Notes under the pieces: generated by a model
What the model was told of the DNA's origin: nothing
Database searches by the model: none
The model's input: only the letters and a program-made list of their open reading frames with translations
Program-made: the position numbers and the translations under genes
Shown here: piece after piece, positions 17,152 through 26,907 of the stretch
Layout: the number at the start of each line of letters is the position of its first letter
Position numbering within the stretch: position 1 is the first letter of the stretch
Source of the DNA: Pseudoselenomonas ruminantium
Lineage (GTDB): Bacteria; Bacillota; Negativicutes; Selenomonadales; Selenomonadaceae
NCBI GenBank assembly: GCA_015058575.1
Contig: SVBZ01000036.1
Location: 1 to 61,821, forward strand
Length of the DNA stretch: 61,821 nucleotides
Direction: 5' to 3'

Positions 17152-17208
17152 GCTTGTTTAAAGGTTGCACCTCAGTATTATATTTTAGAAAAGAGAGGAA
17201 TACGAACA

Positions 17209-17904
17209 ATGATTGCTTATTCACAGAAAGTGGAAGACATGGCATGCGTAGCGCAGGAAGTACATCATGGCGCTGCTCCGATTCCAGAGGAAGGCAAATG
17301 GGTTAAATCCAAGAATGTACAGGATATCAGCGGCCTGACTCATGGTATCGGCTGGTGCGCTCCGCAGCAGGGTGCCTGCAAACTGACGCTCAACGTCAAA
17401 GACGGCATCATCCAGGAAGCCCTCGTTGAGACGATCGGCTGCTCGGGCATGACGCATTCCGCAGCTATGGCTGCTGAGATCCTGCCGGGTCTCACGGTTC
17501 TCGAGGCTCTGAACACGGATCTCGTCTGCGATGCCATCAACACCGCTATGCGCGAACTCTTCCTGCAGATTGCTTATGGCCGTTCCCAGACTGCATTCTC
17601 CGATGATGGTCTGCCAATCGGCGCTGGTCTCGATGACCTTGGTAAAGGTCTGCGCAGCCAGACGGGTACGCTCTACAGCACGCTCAAGAAAGGTCCGCGT
17701 TACCTCGAACTCGCTGAAGGCTATGTTACGAAACTCGGTCTCGACAAAGAGAACCGCGTAATCGGCTACGAAGTTGTTCAGCTTGGCAAAGTCATGGAAG
17801 CTGTCCGTGCCGGCAAAGATGCTAACGAAGCTATCAAAGCCAACACGAGCACGAAGGGCCGCTTCGCTGACGCTGTCAAGACGATCGATCCGCGCGAAGA
17901 GTAA
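17209..17904 (+). CDS. IscU/NifU-like protein partnered with GGGtGRT protein
   Basis: 231 aa. The segment WCAPQQGACKLTLNVKDG, followed by IGCSGMTHSAAMAAEIL, resembles the NifU N-terminal/IscU scaffold fold, which builds Fe-S clusters on conserved Cys. The rest is not typical of IscU, and the classical three-Cys set is not clear. AGAGAGGAA precedes the ATG. The gene is always close to the following GGGtGRT gene in databases as far as I recall, and the two are 55 nt apart here. Codon bias matches the glycolytic genes, suggesting abundant protein. The function is unknown; an Fe-S or metal-related role is a guess from fold. Confidence 0.6.
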   Translation: MIAYSQKVEDMACVAQEVHHGAAPIPEEGKWVKSKNVQDISGLTHGIGWCAPQQGACKLTLNVKDGIIQEALVETIGCSGMTHSAAMAAEILPGLTVLEALNTDLVCDAINTAMRELFLQIAYGRSQTAFSDDGLPIGAGLDDLGKGLRSQTGTLYSTLKKGPRYLELAEGYVTKLGLDKENRVIGYEVVQLGKVMEAVRAGKDANEAIKANTSTKGRFADAVKTIDPREE

Positions 17905-17959
17905 GAAATACTCTTGGCAGATTTCCGCAAGTTTTAGGTAAAAGGAAGGAATGAATAGA

Positions 17960-18961
17960 ATGTCATTATTCGAAGGCTATGAGCGCCGCATTGACCAGAT
18001 CAATGAAGTTTGCAAAAAATATGATATCGCATCCATCGAGGACGCAAAGAAAATCTGCGACGAGAAGGGCATCAACCCGTACAAGATCGTAGAAGACCTC
18101 CAGCCGATTGCATTCGAGAATGCTAAATGGGCTTACACGCTGGGTGCTGCTATCGCAATCAAAAAAGGCTGCACGGCTGCTGCTGATGCTGCAAAAGCTA
18201 TCGGCGAAGGCCTCCAGGCTTTCTGCGTACCGGGTTCCGTTGCTGACCATCGTAAGGTAGGTCTTGGCCATGGTAACCTCGGCGCTATGCTCCTCTCTGA
18301 GGAAGCTGGCTGCTTCGCATTCCTGGCTGGTCATGAGTCCTTTGCTGCTGCTGAGGGTGCTATCGGTATCGCTCAGACGGCTAACAAAGTTCGTAAGAAC
18401 CCGCTGCGCGTTATCCTGAACGGCCTCGGCAAAGATGCTGCTCAGATCATCAGCCGCATCAACGGTTTCACGTTCGTTGAGACGGAGTACGACTTCAAGT
18501 CCGACAAAGTCAATGTTGTCAACGAGATCGCTTATAGCGATGGTCTTCGCGCAAAAGTTAAATGCTACGGCGCTGAATCCGTTCAGGAAGGCGTTGCTAT
18601 CATGAAACTCGAGAACGTTGATATCTCCATCACGGGTAACTCCACGAACCCGACGCGCTTCCAGCATCCGGTTGCAGGCTGCTACAAGAAAGACTGCATC
18701 GAGAACGGCAAGAAGTACTTCTCCGTTGCATCTGGCGGCGGCACGGGCCGTACGCTCCATCCGGACAACATGGCAGCCGGCCCGGCTTCCTATGGTATGA
18801 CGGATACGATGGGCCGTATGCATGGTGATGCTCAGTTCGCAGGTTCTTCCTCCGTTCCGGCTCACGTTGACATGATGGGCCTCATCGGCGCTGGCAACAA
18901 CCCGATGGTCGGCATGACTGTTGCTGTTGCTGTTGCTGTACAGGAAGCAATGAACAAATAA
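17960..18961 (+). CDS. GGGtGRT family protein
   Basis: The family is named for the motif seen here in FSVASGGGTGRTLHPDNM. Other features are an N-terminal charged helix (MSLFEGYERRIDQINEVCKK), a glycine-rich central part (GSVADHRKVGLGHGNLGAM) and an Ala/Val-rich C-terminus. There is no signal peptide or clear membrane span, so it is probably cytoplasmic. The ATG at 17960 is preferred to 17951 because AAAGGAAGG ends one base before the latter. It forms an operon with the IscU-like gene, has high-expression codons and is closed by a strong terminator. The biochemical function is not known. Confidence 0.85.
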   Translation: MSLFEGYERRIDQINEVCKKYDIASIEDAKKICDEKGINPYKIVEDLQPIAFENAKWAYTLGAAIAIKKGCTAAADAAKAIGEGLQAFCVPGSVADHRKVGLGHGNLGAMLLSEEAGCFAFLAGHESFAAAEGAIGIAQTANKVRKNPLRVILNGLGKDAAQIISRINGFTFVETEYDFKSDKVNVVNEIAYSDGLRAKVKCYGAESVQEGVAIMKLENVDISITGNSTNPTRFQHPVAGCYKKDCIENGKKYFSVASGGGTGRTLHPDNMAAGPASYGMTDTMGRMHGDAQFAGSSSVPAHVDMMGLIGAGNNPMVGMTVAVAVAVQEAMNK

Positions 18962-18992
18962 TTTCCGTTTCGGAAACCATAAATGCTAGCAG

Positions 18993-19027
18993 TATCCCCG
19001 CAGCGTTCAAGCTGCGGGGATATTTTA
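18993..19027 (+). terminator. terminator of the GGGtGRT operon
   Basis: TATCCCCGCAGC pairs with GCTGCGGGGATA over 12 bases around GTTCAA, followed by TTTTAT. Confidence 0.85.
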
Positions 19028-19167
19028 TGTGCGTAGGAATAAGATTCTGCTTTGCCAAGTATGCCAGCGGTTGTATTTTTACGTTTCCTTAGGCAGGGAA
19101 ATAAAGGTTTGCAGCGAAGTTTTTCATGGACAGGATTATATGGTATAGAATGGAAAGGAAGATTCGT

Positions 19168-20043
19168 GTGAGCATTGAAAACATCGGCTTTATCGGCACA
19201 GGGATAATGGGAGCGGCTATGGCCGGCCATCTTTTGGCAGCAGGGTTTAAGGTCAGCGTCTACAATCGCACAAAATCCAAGGCGGAGGGGCTTATTGCGC
19301 AGGGCGCTAAGTGGTGTGAAAGTCCTGGTGCTTGTGCGCGCGGACAGGATGTAGTGATTACCATCGTGGGGTATCCCAAAGACGTAGAGGAAGTTTATCT
19401 TGGCGCTGACGGAGTACTGGCTAATGCTAAGGCTGGTGCCTATGTGGTTGATATGACTACCTCTTCGCCGATTTTGGCAGAAAAAATCTATGTTGCAGCC
19501 CGGGAAAAGGGCATCCATGCCGTAGATGCACCTGTGACTGGTGGGGATACTGGAGCTAAGAATGCATCGCTGTCTATTCTGGCAGGAGGCGAGGAAAGTT
19601 CGTTTCAGGCATTGAAGCCGGTGTTTGCTGTACTAGGTAAAAATCTTGTCTATATGGGCAGTGCTGGCGCCGGGCAGAAAGCCAAGGCCTGCAACCAGAT
19701 TGCCATTGCCGGAGCGCTGGCAGGAGCCTGCGAAGCCTATGCTTATGCCAAAGCCTCGGGCCTAGACTTGGAGAAAACATATCAGGCCATTTCAGCAGGG
19801 GCTGCAGGCAGTTTTCAGATGAGCAATGTCGTGCGCCGCGGCCTTGACGGAGACTTTGCGCCAGGATTTATGCTGAAACATTTCGGCAAGGATTTAGCCA
19901 TTGGCACAGAAACTTCGGCCGCTTATGGTGCGGCATTGCCGGTACTGGCACAGGTGCTTGGTGAGGTGCGGCAGATGGAACGGCTGGGCGAAGGGGACAA
20001 AGGGACCCAGAGCCTGCTGCATTATTATGGAATCAAGGCATGA
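19168..20043 (+). CDS. beta-hydroxyacid dehydrogenase (3-hydroxyisobutyrate/tartronate-semialdehyde type)
   Basis: This NAD(P)-dependent oxidoreductase has the Rossmann loop IGFIGTGIMGAAMAGHLLAAG, the substrate segment DAPVTGGDTGAKNASLSI, and the catalytic Lys in GAGQKAKACNQIAI. GTG at 19168 is chosen because AAAGGAAG ends seven bases earlier and the resulting 291 aa is the family norm; an ATG at 19150 is possible. Tartronate semialdehyde reductase (GlxR) and 3-hydroxyisobutyrate dehydrogenase share this architecture, and neighbours do not decide between them. It stands alone between a terminator and the ridA promoter. Confidence 0.85.
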   Translation: MSIENIGFIGTGIMGAAMAGHLLAAGFKVSVYNRTKSKAEGLIAQGAKWCESPGACARGQDVVITIVGYPKDVEEVYLGADGVLANAKAGAYVVDMTTSSPILAEKIYVAAREKGIHAVDAPVTGGDTGAKNASLSILAGGEESSFQALKPVFAVLGKNLVYMGSAGAGQKAKACNQIAIAGALAGACEAYAYAKASGLDLEKTYQAISAGAAGSFQMSNVVRRGLDGDFAPGFMLKHFGKDLAIGTETSAAYGAALPVLAQVLGEVRQMERLGEGDKGTQSLLHYYGIKA

Positions 20044-20092
20044 AAAAAATTATAAATTATAATCAATCTTTTCGGCAATAGTCCTTGTAAAC

Positions 20093-20121
20093 TTGTAAAC
20101 AACAGTGTCTTGGTGTACAAT
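20093..20121 (+). promoter_or_regulatory. sigma-70 promoter for ridA
   Basis: TTGTAA at 20093-20098, a 17-nt spacer and TACAAT at 20116-20121, 40 nt before the ridA start. Confidence 0.65.
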
Positions 20122-20160
20122 AGCAGCAGAATAAAATCCAGTATAGCAGGAGGAATAATC

Positions 20161-20535
20161 ATGCAAGTAATCCATACGAATGATGCGCCGGCAGCTGTTG
20201 GCCCGTACAGCCAGGCCATAAAAGCTGGCAATACGCTCTATATGTCTGGCCAGATCGCCATCGATCCCGCAGAAGGCAAGATTGTTGCCACGACCATCGA
20301 GGAACAGGCTGAGCAGTGCTGCAAGAATATCGAAGCCGTGCTCAAGGCTGCAGGGACAGATATGAAGCATGTCGTCAAGACGACATGTTTCCTGGCTGAC
20401 ATTGCCGATTTCAAGGCATTCAATGAAGTCTATGCCAAACACTTCATCAGCAAGCCGGCCCGCAGTTGTGTTGCTGTCAAAGACCTGCCAGCAGGCGCGC
20501 TCTGCGAGGTTGAGGCATTGGCTGTCACCGAGTGA
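20161..20535 (+). CDS. ridA: RidA family enamine/imine deaminase
   Basis: RidA hydrolyses reactive 2-aminoacrylate and related imines to ketoacids, protecting PLP enzymes. At 124 aa it has the family pattern: NDAPAAVGPYSQAIKAGNTLYMSGQ at the start (given here as key positions A-P-x-A-x-G-P-Y-S-Q-A), NIEAVLKAAGTDMKHVV, and the C-terminal RSCVAVKDLPAGALCEVEAL with the conserved Arg and Glu. AGGAGG is ten bases before the ATG at 20161. It is transcribed from its own promoter and ends in a strong terminator, so it is not part of the galactan genes that follow. Confidence 0.93.
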   Translation: MQVIHTNDAPAAVGPYSQAIKAGNTLYMSGQIAIDPAEGKIVATTIEEQAEQCCKNIEAVLKAAGTDMKHVVKTTCFLADIADFKAFNEVYAKHFISKPARSCVAVKDLPAGALCEVEALAVTE

Positions 20536-20588
20536 TATCGTTCATGGTATTTTCTGGCTGGTTGGTGTAAAATAAAAAATTGTGCGGG

Positions 20589-20625
20589 AATTGCCCTTGC
20601 GGAAAACGCAAGGGCAATTTTTTTT
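20589..20625 (+). terminator. ridA terminator
   Basis: A perfect 13-bp stem (20589-20601 with 20607-20619), a GAAAA loop and an eight-T run. Confidence 0.9.
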
Positions 20626-20637
20626 CGACTGAAAAAA

Positions 20638-20681
20638 TTTTCAAAACATGAAAACACGTATAAATGATTCCAAGCTATAAT
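20638..20681 (+). promoter_or_regulatory. operator and promoter of the PTS gene (galactan regulon site 1)
   Basis: TTTTCA-AAACA-TGAAAA (20638-20654) is a perfect dyad with a 5-nt spacer. The right half starts 27 nt before the TATAAT at 20676. The same half-site and distance recur at two other operons of this locus. The -35 position overlaps the dyad and is not canonical. A binding site for the adjacent RpiR-type regulator is inferred. Confidence 0.6.
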
Positions 20682-20750
20682 GAAAACTGTAAAAAAGAAG
20701 AGCAATGTAAGAAGCGCTTCGAAACTAACGGTTAGAGAAAGGAAATCATC

Positions 20751-22412
20751 ATGGACAAATTAATCAAGATGGTAGAAACTATGAAGCCTTTTTTTGAAAA
20801 GGTTTCCAACAACATCTACCTGCGGGCTATCCGGGATGGCTTTGTAAGCTGCATACCAGTTATCCTGTTCTCGTCATTATTCATTTTGGTCGCCTGTGTA
20901 CCGGAGATTTTCGATTACAAATGGCCGGAGGCAGTCAGCTCGGTGCTATGGCAAGCGTATAATTACAGCATGGGAATGCTGGGTATCCTCATGGTAGCGA
21001 CTATTGCGAAAAGCTTGACGGATAGCATCAATACGAAGATGCCGAAGCTTCGGCAGATCAACGATGTATCCGTCATGATCGTATCGATTATCTGTTTACT
21101 GCTCTTGGCGGTGGCTCCTGTGGATGGGGGCATTTCTACGGAATTCATGGGGACGAAAGGCTTGCTTTCTGCATTTGTCGTGGCCTTTTCCGTTCCGAAT
21201 ATCTATAAGTTCTTTGTAAAACGCAACATTACCATAAAACTTCCGGACGAAGTTCCGCACTATATTGCTCAGACCTTTGCCGATCTTATTCCTCTGTCGG
21301 TAGCGGTTATGGTTTATTGGATCTTTGGTATTGTTTTCAAGGAAGCAACGGGCATGATGTTCGGCGCTTGGATCCTGGAAGTTTTCAAACCCCTATTTGT
21401 GGCGGCTGACGGCTACATTGGCGTTGCGATAATCTACGGCGCCATGGCGATGTTCTGGTTTGTGGGTATTCATGGCCCTTCGATCGTGGAACCGGCTGTG
21501 ACGGCAATTTACATCGCCAACATCGAAGCAAATCTGCAGATTGTCAATGCTGGCGGTCATGCCACCAATATTCTGACCCATCCTACTTCTTACTTTGTGG
21601 CGACCCTGGGGGGTACGGGCGCAACGCTGATGTTCTGTGCGATGTGTGCTTTTATCGCTAAGTCCAAGCAGCTCCGTGCTGTGGGCCGGGCATCCATCAT
21701 CCCTGTAACTTTTGCCGTAAACGAACCAATCCTTTTTGGTGCACCTATCGTCTTGAATCCGGTGTTATTTGTCCCCTTTATTTTGGCACCGATTCTTAAC
21801 GTTTGGATTTTCAAATTCTTTGTCGATGGTCTGGGCATGAATGCTTTCACGTATATCCTGCCATGGACCACGCCGGCACCGATTGGTCTCATCATCGGCA
21901 CTGGGTTTGCGAAGTTGGCCTTTGTGCTGGCACCGCTGCTCTTGGTGGTGGATGCTGTACTGTATTATCCGTTCTTCCGGGTCTATGATGCTCAGCTGGT
22001 AGAGAAAGAGAAAGCTGGCGCAGTGGAAGTTGCAGATGAAACGGCGGTGGCTGTCCCCGCTGCCCCTGTCGTGACGGAAGCAGACCTTCCGAATGATGAG
22101 AAGCGCGTGCTGGTGCTCTGTGCCTCTGGCGCTACGAGTTCAATGCTGGCAAAGGCTATCACGAAAGGGGCAGAGCATCGTCATGCCCCCGTGGAGTCCA
22201 TTGCCATGGCATATGGCCAGCACAAAGACATCATCACGGATTTCGATCTTATCGTGCTCGCGCCGCAGATGGCGTCCATGTATGATGAACTCAAGAGCGA
22301 TTGTGATGCGAAAGGTGTCAAGAGCGCAACAACCAGCGGGCGGGAATATGTGGGCCTCACCCGTGACCCCGATAAGGCTTTGGATTTTGCCTTAGCCTTG
22401 ATGGCGCACTAA
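20751..22412 (+). CDS. PTS lactose/cellobiose-family EIICB permease
   Basis: This transports and phosphorylates a beta-linked disaccharide, here probably galactobiose or a longer galacto-oligosaccharide. Residues ~1-430 are the multi-span EIIC channel of the lactose/cellobiose class (FWFVGIHGPSIVEPAVTAIY and NEPILFGAPIVLNP are conserved EIIC signatures). An Ala/Glu-rich linker leads to a C-terminal EIIB domain of ~100 residues with the phosphocysteine near 457 in VLVLCASGATSSML. The EIIA partner is encoded separately at 29827. The gene is first in the galactan locus, follows an operator shared with two other operons, and ends in its own terminator. Confidence 0.92.
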   Translation: MDKLIKMVETMKPFFEKVSNNIYLRAIRDGFVSCIPVILFSSLFILVACVPEIFDYKWPEAVSSVLWQAYNYSMGMLGILMVATIAKSLTDSINTKMPKLRQINDVSVMIVSIICLLLLAVAPVDGGISTEFMGTKGLLSAFVVAFSVPNIYKFFVKRNITIKLPDEVPHYIAQTFADLIPLSVAVMVYWIFGIVFKEATGMMFGAWILEVFKPLFVAADGYIGVAIIYGAMAMFWFVGIHGPSIVEPAVTAIYIANIEANLQIVNAGGHATNILTHPTSYFVATLGGTGATLMFCAMCAFIAKSKQLRAVGRASIIPVTFAVNEPILFGAPIVLNPVLFVPFILAPILNVWIFKFFVDGLGMNAFTYILPWTTPAPIGLIIGTGFAKLAFVLAPLLLVVDAVLYYPFFRVYDAQLVEKEKAGAVEVADETAVAVPAAPVVTEADLPNDEKRVLVLCASGATSSMLAKAITKGAEHRHAPVESIAMAYGQHKDIITDFDLIVLAPQMASMYDELKSDCDAKGVKSATTSGREYVGLTRDPDKALDFALALMAH

Positions 22413-22427
22413 CTGAAGTAGGAATTT

Positions 22428-22476
22428 ACTCCTGCTGCCACTGTACTCTGGCAACAGTGGTGGCAGGAGTATTTTT
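22428..22476 (+). terminator. terminator after the PTS gene
   Basis: The 17-base arms 22428-22444 and 22454-22470 pair almost perfectly, followed by ATTTTT. The porin gene therefore probably has some independent or readthrough transcription. Confidence 0.85.
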
Positions 22477-22520
22477 ATGCCTAAAATCACAGAAGATTGA
22501 GACTATTAGGAGGAGAAAAG

Positions 22521-23987
22521 ATGAAAAAATCAGTTCTTGTTGCAGCAGTTTTGACGGCAACTGCAATCAGCGGTTCAGCAATGGCAGCAGTCAATCCCTT
22601 CAAAGATTTGCCGGAAGGGCATTGGGCATACGATGCGGTAGCAATGCTGGCCGAGGATGGTGTGCTTGATGGCTATGGCGATGGAACGTTTCAGGGTGGC
22701 AAAACCATGAATCGTTATGAGATGGCAGAAATCGTAGCTAAGGCGTCGGAAAAGTATGGTACGGCGGCACTCAAGGACAAGGGAGTGCTCAAAAAGCTGG
22801 AACGGGAATTTGCGGCAGAGTTAAAGGATATGGATGTGCGTCTCACCGCTGTGGAAAGCGATGTGAAGGAAATGAAAAAAGGCATGTCCAGTTTCAAGTG
22901 GTGGGGCGATGCGCGTATCCGCCATATGCGCAATAAGAACAGCGTTGGTGTATCTGGTGGCAGTGAAGCGGCCAGGAGCGAGATCGGGACGAAGAGCCAG
23001 AATGAGATGCGTATCCGTTTGGGCTTATATGGAGAACCGGCAGAAAACCTGTCGGTTACGGGGCAGCTAAAGGCGGAGAATGCCAATATCGCGCGTTCTG
23101 ACTATAGCCATGACCATTATGCGGGCAAGAATGATGAGAAGATGAGTTTCAATCGTTTGCAGCTTGATTGGCATGCCAAGAATGGCTATACGCTCTCAGC
23201 TGGGCGCAACGAGGTAAAACTGGGTCAGGGACTTATCTATTGGGAGAATCCCATCGATGGAATCATGGTCCGCAAGGATTTCAAACAAGCCAGCCTATTG
23301 TTAGGTGCTGGTGATGCTGCCGCAGCGACTTGGAGTGACAAGGCCGAGCATGCTGTTTTTGCGGATTTGCGCGTACAGGTAAGTCCGGCGGTAGAGGTTA
23401 CGGCGGCCTATTATAATTCGCATTCGGATGCGGATAGTTCGGTGAATTATGTCGAGACATGGGATAATGGAGCAACTTGGTGGAATAAATGGTCCAAGAA
23501 GAATGTAAGGCGTAATTTCCAGCAGACGGCGTTAGGTGTCAATGCACAGCTGGCGGCGAAATGGAATCTTATTGCCGAAGGCGTTCATAATGGTGCCGAT
23601 ATTACCCGTAGCCAGACCATTGGCATTGGTGGTGGTGGCAATGCCGATATCGCTGACCGCAATCATCGCAATGGTTTCTGGACGCGCCTGACTTATGGCA
23701 AACTGATTTGGGATAAGGCAAATACTTGGAATGTCTATGGCGAATACTTTGCGCTGGGAAATCTGGCCATTGATTCATCGGGGTGGCCGCATCGTCTCAA
23801 TATTGCTGGCGGCAATGGTTATGGCGGTGCCGGCGCCAGAGGGTTTGGACTTGGTGTCGGGTATATGCTGGCACCGAATACGAACTTTGAGCTGACGTAT
23901 TACCGGTTGAAACCGTATGATACAGGCGCTACGGCATTTGACCGTTATGATGATACTGGCTATGCCTCTTTGACGTATAGCTTCTGA
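22521..23987 (+). CDS. SLH-domain outer-membrane porin
   Basis: 488 aa. MKKSVLVAAVLTATAISGSAMA is followed by a signal peptidase site (AMA/AVN). An SLH domain follows at ~26-75 (NPFKDLPEGHWAYDAVAMLAEDG, then MNRYEMAEIVAK). A short coiled coil comes at ~85-120, then a long beta-barrel ending YASLTYSF with terminal Phe, the outer-membrane insertion signal. In Negativicutes such OmpM-like proteins tie the outer membrane to cadaverine-modified peptidoglycan through the SLH domain. The ATG at 22521 has AGGAGGAGAAAAG upstream. The stop is 13 nt before the galactanase, so this porin is likely dedicated to admitting galactan fragments. Confidence 0.9.
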   Translation: MKKSVLVAAVLTATAISGSAMAAVNPFKDLPEGHWAYDAVAMLAEDGVLDGYGDGTFQGGKTMNRYEMAEIVAKASEKYGTAALKDKGVLKKLEREFAAELKDMDVRLTAVESDVKEMKKGMSSFKWWGDARIRHMRNKNSVGVSGGSEAARSEIGTKSQNEMRIRLGLYGEPAENLSVTGQLKAENANIARSDYSHDHYAGKNDEKMSFNRLQLDWHAKNGYTLSAGRNEVKLGQGLIYWENPIDGIMVRKDFKQASLLLGAGDAAAATWSDKAEHAVFADLRVQVSPAVEVTAAYYNSHSDADSSVNYVETWDNGATWWNKWSKKNVRRNFQQTALGVNAQLAAKWNLIAEGVHNGADITRSQTIGIGGGGNADIADRNHRNGFWTRLTYGKLIWDKANTWNVYGEYFALGNLAIDSSGWPHRLNIAGGNGYGGAGARGFGLGVGYMLAPNTNFELTYYRLKPYDTGATAFDRYDDTGYASLTYSF

Positions 23988-24000
23988 TGAGGTGAAAATC

Positions 24001-25851
24001 ATGCGTAAATCTATGTTAAAATCATTGGTAATTTCTACACTGGCAGCGAGCTCGTTGCTTATGACCAGTCCGGCCGATGCAGCTGTGCAGATAAATCCGA
24101 TAAAAAATCTTTCTGCGGACTTTATCAAGGGGGCTGATGTATCTATGCTGCCAGAACTTGAGGCACTGGGTGGCAAGTTCTACGATATGGATGGCACGGA
24201 GATGGATGAGCTGGTATTGATGAAGAAATATGGCATCAATTGGATTCGCGTGCGCATCTGGAATAATCCTGACCATGCCAATGGCGGTGGTTATACTACG
24301 GCGGAGCGGGCACTGGCGATGACGAAGCGTGCTCATGAACTTGGAATGAAGGTGCTTATCGACTTCCATTACAGCGATTTCTGGGCAGATCCTGGCAAGC
24401 AGTATGCACCAAAGGCTTGGGAGAAGCAGACAGCTTCGCAGGTCAGCAAGAGCGTTTATGACTATACGAAAAAAGTGCTGGGTGATTTCAAAAAAGCCGG
24501 GCACTTGCCGGAAATGGTACAGGTGGGAAACGAAATTACCAATGGCATGATCTGGCCTCTTGGCAAGCTGCCAGCCCAGGATAACGGCAAGACGCTGGCT
24601 TCGTTCGTGGAAAGCGGACTTGCGGCTGTACATGAGACTGACCCGCATATTAAGACGATGATTCATATTGACAAAGGCGGCGATAATGCGGCTTCGCAAG
24701 CCTTCTACAATCAGCTGATCAAGGATAACGGCGTCAATGATTTCGATATTATCGGCCTGTCCTATTATCCCTTCTGGCATGGCAATATGGATGCGATGCG
24801 GAATAATATCAATGATCTGGCCGCCCGCTATGGCAAGGATGTCATTATCGTCGAAACGGCCTTTGGCTATACAAACGAGAACTTTGACGATACAAAGAAT
24901 CCCTATGATGCACAGGCGGAACTTGTGGGCGGATTCCGCTCCACGGTCCAGGGGCAGGCAACGGGTCTGCGGACAATCATGCAGAGCCTGGCAGATGTAC
25001 CGGGCGGCAAAGGCCTTGGCATGTTCTATTGGGAACCGGACTGGTATGCTGTACCGGGAGCTGGGGCCTTCAAGGATAAAGGCGATGAATGGGATAACCT
25101 TGTAATGTTCGATAACAAGGGCAAGGCGCTGGAATCGTGGAAAGTATTCAATGATGTCAGCAATCAGAGCTTGCCGACTATCAAGCCGGTGTTCAAGGAA
25201 GCCGATATGGTGACGGGCGAAGCCGGCAGAGGTGTACCGGCTAAGCTGCCCGTAAAGACCCGCGTAACGTTCTCCGATGACCATGCGGAAAATCTCGCTA
25301 TCACTTGGGACAACCCAGCACCAGTATTTGAGCATGCTGGCGACTATACGGTCAAAGGAACGGTTATCGTGGATGGGGAAAAACATCCTGTGACAGGACG
25401 GATTACGGTTATTGACAAGGTAAACTTGTTCAAGAATGGCAATTTTGAGCAGGTGCAGAATCTTGCTGGCTGGAAGATTGTTGGCGATCAGGTCCTCAAT
25501 GTGGTAACCAAGGCTGGAGATGCGCTGGATACCAGCGCCATGCACTATTGGAGCGACAAGGCCTTTAAATTTACAGCCAGCCAGGAATTCACAGGTCTTG
25601 CTGATGGCAAGTATACCGTAGCGGTGTCAACTCAAGGAGGCGGCGGCCAGAGCAAATATCAGCTTATGGCTGTGACTAGTGCTGGCACGCAGGCTGTCGA
25701 CATCAAGGATACGAAGTGGAATGAATGGCATACCTTTACCATCAAGGATGTGGAGGTAAAAGACGGCAAATGCACCGTGGCCGTGACCATGGAAGCTGCC
25801 CCGGGATCATGGGGATCGCTGGATAATTTTGAGTTCTATAAGCAGAAATAA
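24001..25851 (+). CDS. secreted GH53 endo-beta-1,4-galactanase with accessory domains
   Basis: This cleaves beta-1,4-galactan side chains of pectin. It has a signal peptide (LVISTLAASSLLMTSPADAA), then a GH53 domain at ~40-400. The acid/base Glu is near 178 in MVQVGNEITNGMIWP and the nucleophile Glu near 285 in VIIVETAFGY. A Big_4-like Ig module follows (~410-475, starting GRGVPAKLPVKTRVTF). A C-terminal jelly-roll segment (NLFKNGNFEQVQNLAGW to the end) is probably galactan binding. There is no lipobox. The ATG at 24001 follows GAGGTGAAAATC. It is translationally close to the porin. Whether it acts on the cell surface, in the periplasm or outside is not shown. Confidence 0.9.
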   Translation: MRKSMLKSLVISTLAASSLLMTSPADAAVQINPIKNLSADFIKGADVSMLPELEALGGKFYDMDGTEMDELVLMKKYGINWIRVRIWNNPDHANGGGYTTAERALAMTKRAHELGMKVLIDFHYSDFWADPGKQYAPKAWEKQTASQVSKSVYDYTKKVLGDFKKAGHLPEMVQVGNEITNGMIWPLGKLPAQDNGKTLASFVESGLAAVHETDPHIKTMIHIDKGGDNAASQAFYNQLIKDNGVNDFDIIGLSYYPFWHGNMDAMRNNINDLAARYGKDVIIVETAFGYTNENFDDTKNPYDAQAELVGGFRSTVQGQATGLRTIMQSLADVPGGKGLGMFYWEPDWYAVPGAGAFKDKGDEWDNLVMFDNKGKALESWKVFNDVSNQSLPTIKPVFKEADMVTGEAGRGVPAKLPVKTRVTFSDDHAENLAITWDNPAPVFEHAGDYTVKGTVIVDGEKHPVTGRITVIDKVNLFKNGNFEQVQNLAGWKIVGDQVLNVVTKAGDALDTSAMHYWSDKAFKFTASQEFTGLADGKYTVAVSTQGGGGQSKYQLMAVTSAGTQAVDIKDTKWNEWHTFTIKDVEVKDGKCTVAVTMEAAPGSWGSLDNFEFYKQK

Positions 25852-25862
25852 ATAAGCGGCGG

Positions 25863-25897
25863 AAGCGGTTCAAGGAAAATATCCTTGGACCGCTTTT
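25863..25897 (+). terminator. terminator after the galactanase
   Basis: AAGCGGTTCAAGGA pairs with TCCTTGGACCGCTT (one G-U) and ends in TTTT. Confidence 0.8.
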
Positions 25898-25920
25898 GGC
25901 TGGCAGGGTTATGAAAACCG

Positions 25921-25963
25921 TTCCAAAAGGCGAAAACAAAGGCGGTGGTACAGTATCTATAAT
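25921..25963 (+). promoter_or_regulatory. operator and promoter of the aldolase-lacC operon (regulon site 2)
   Basis: TTCCA-AAAGG-CGAAAACA at 25921-25938 is the degenerate version of the dyad at the other two galactan promoters. The right half starts at 25931, exactly 27 nt before TATAAT at 25958. Confidence 0.5.
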
Positions 25964-25973
25964 GAAAGCATAA

Positions 25974-26879
<906 letters not shown>

Positions 26880-26907
26880 ATGTAGGTGCACAGGGAAGGA
26901 ATAGTTT

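Noticed and set aside
20711..20720. GAAGCGCTTC palindrome as a catabolite-responsive cre site
   Set aside because: Lacks the outer TG...CA positions of cre; only the core matches. A similar weak match near 28732 is also better explained by the shared dyad.
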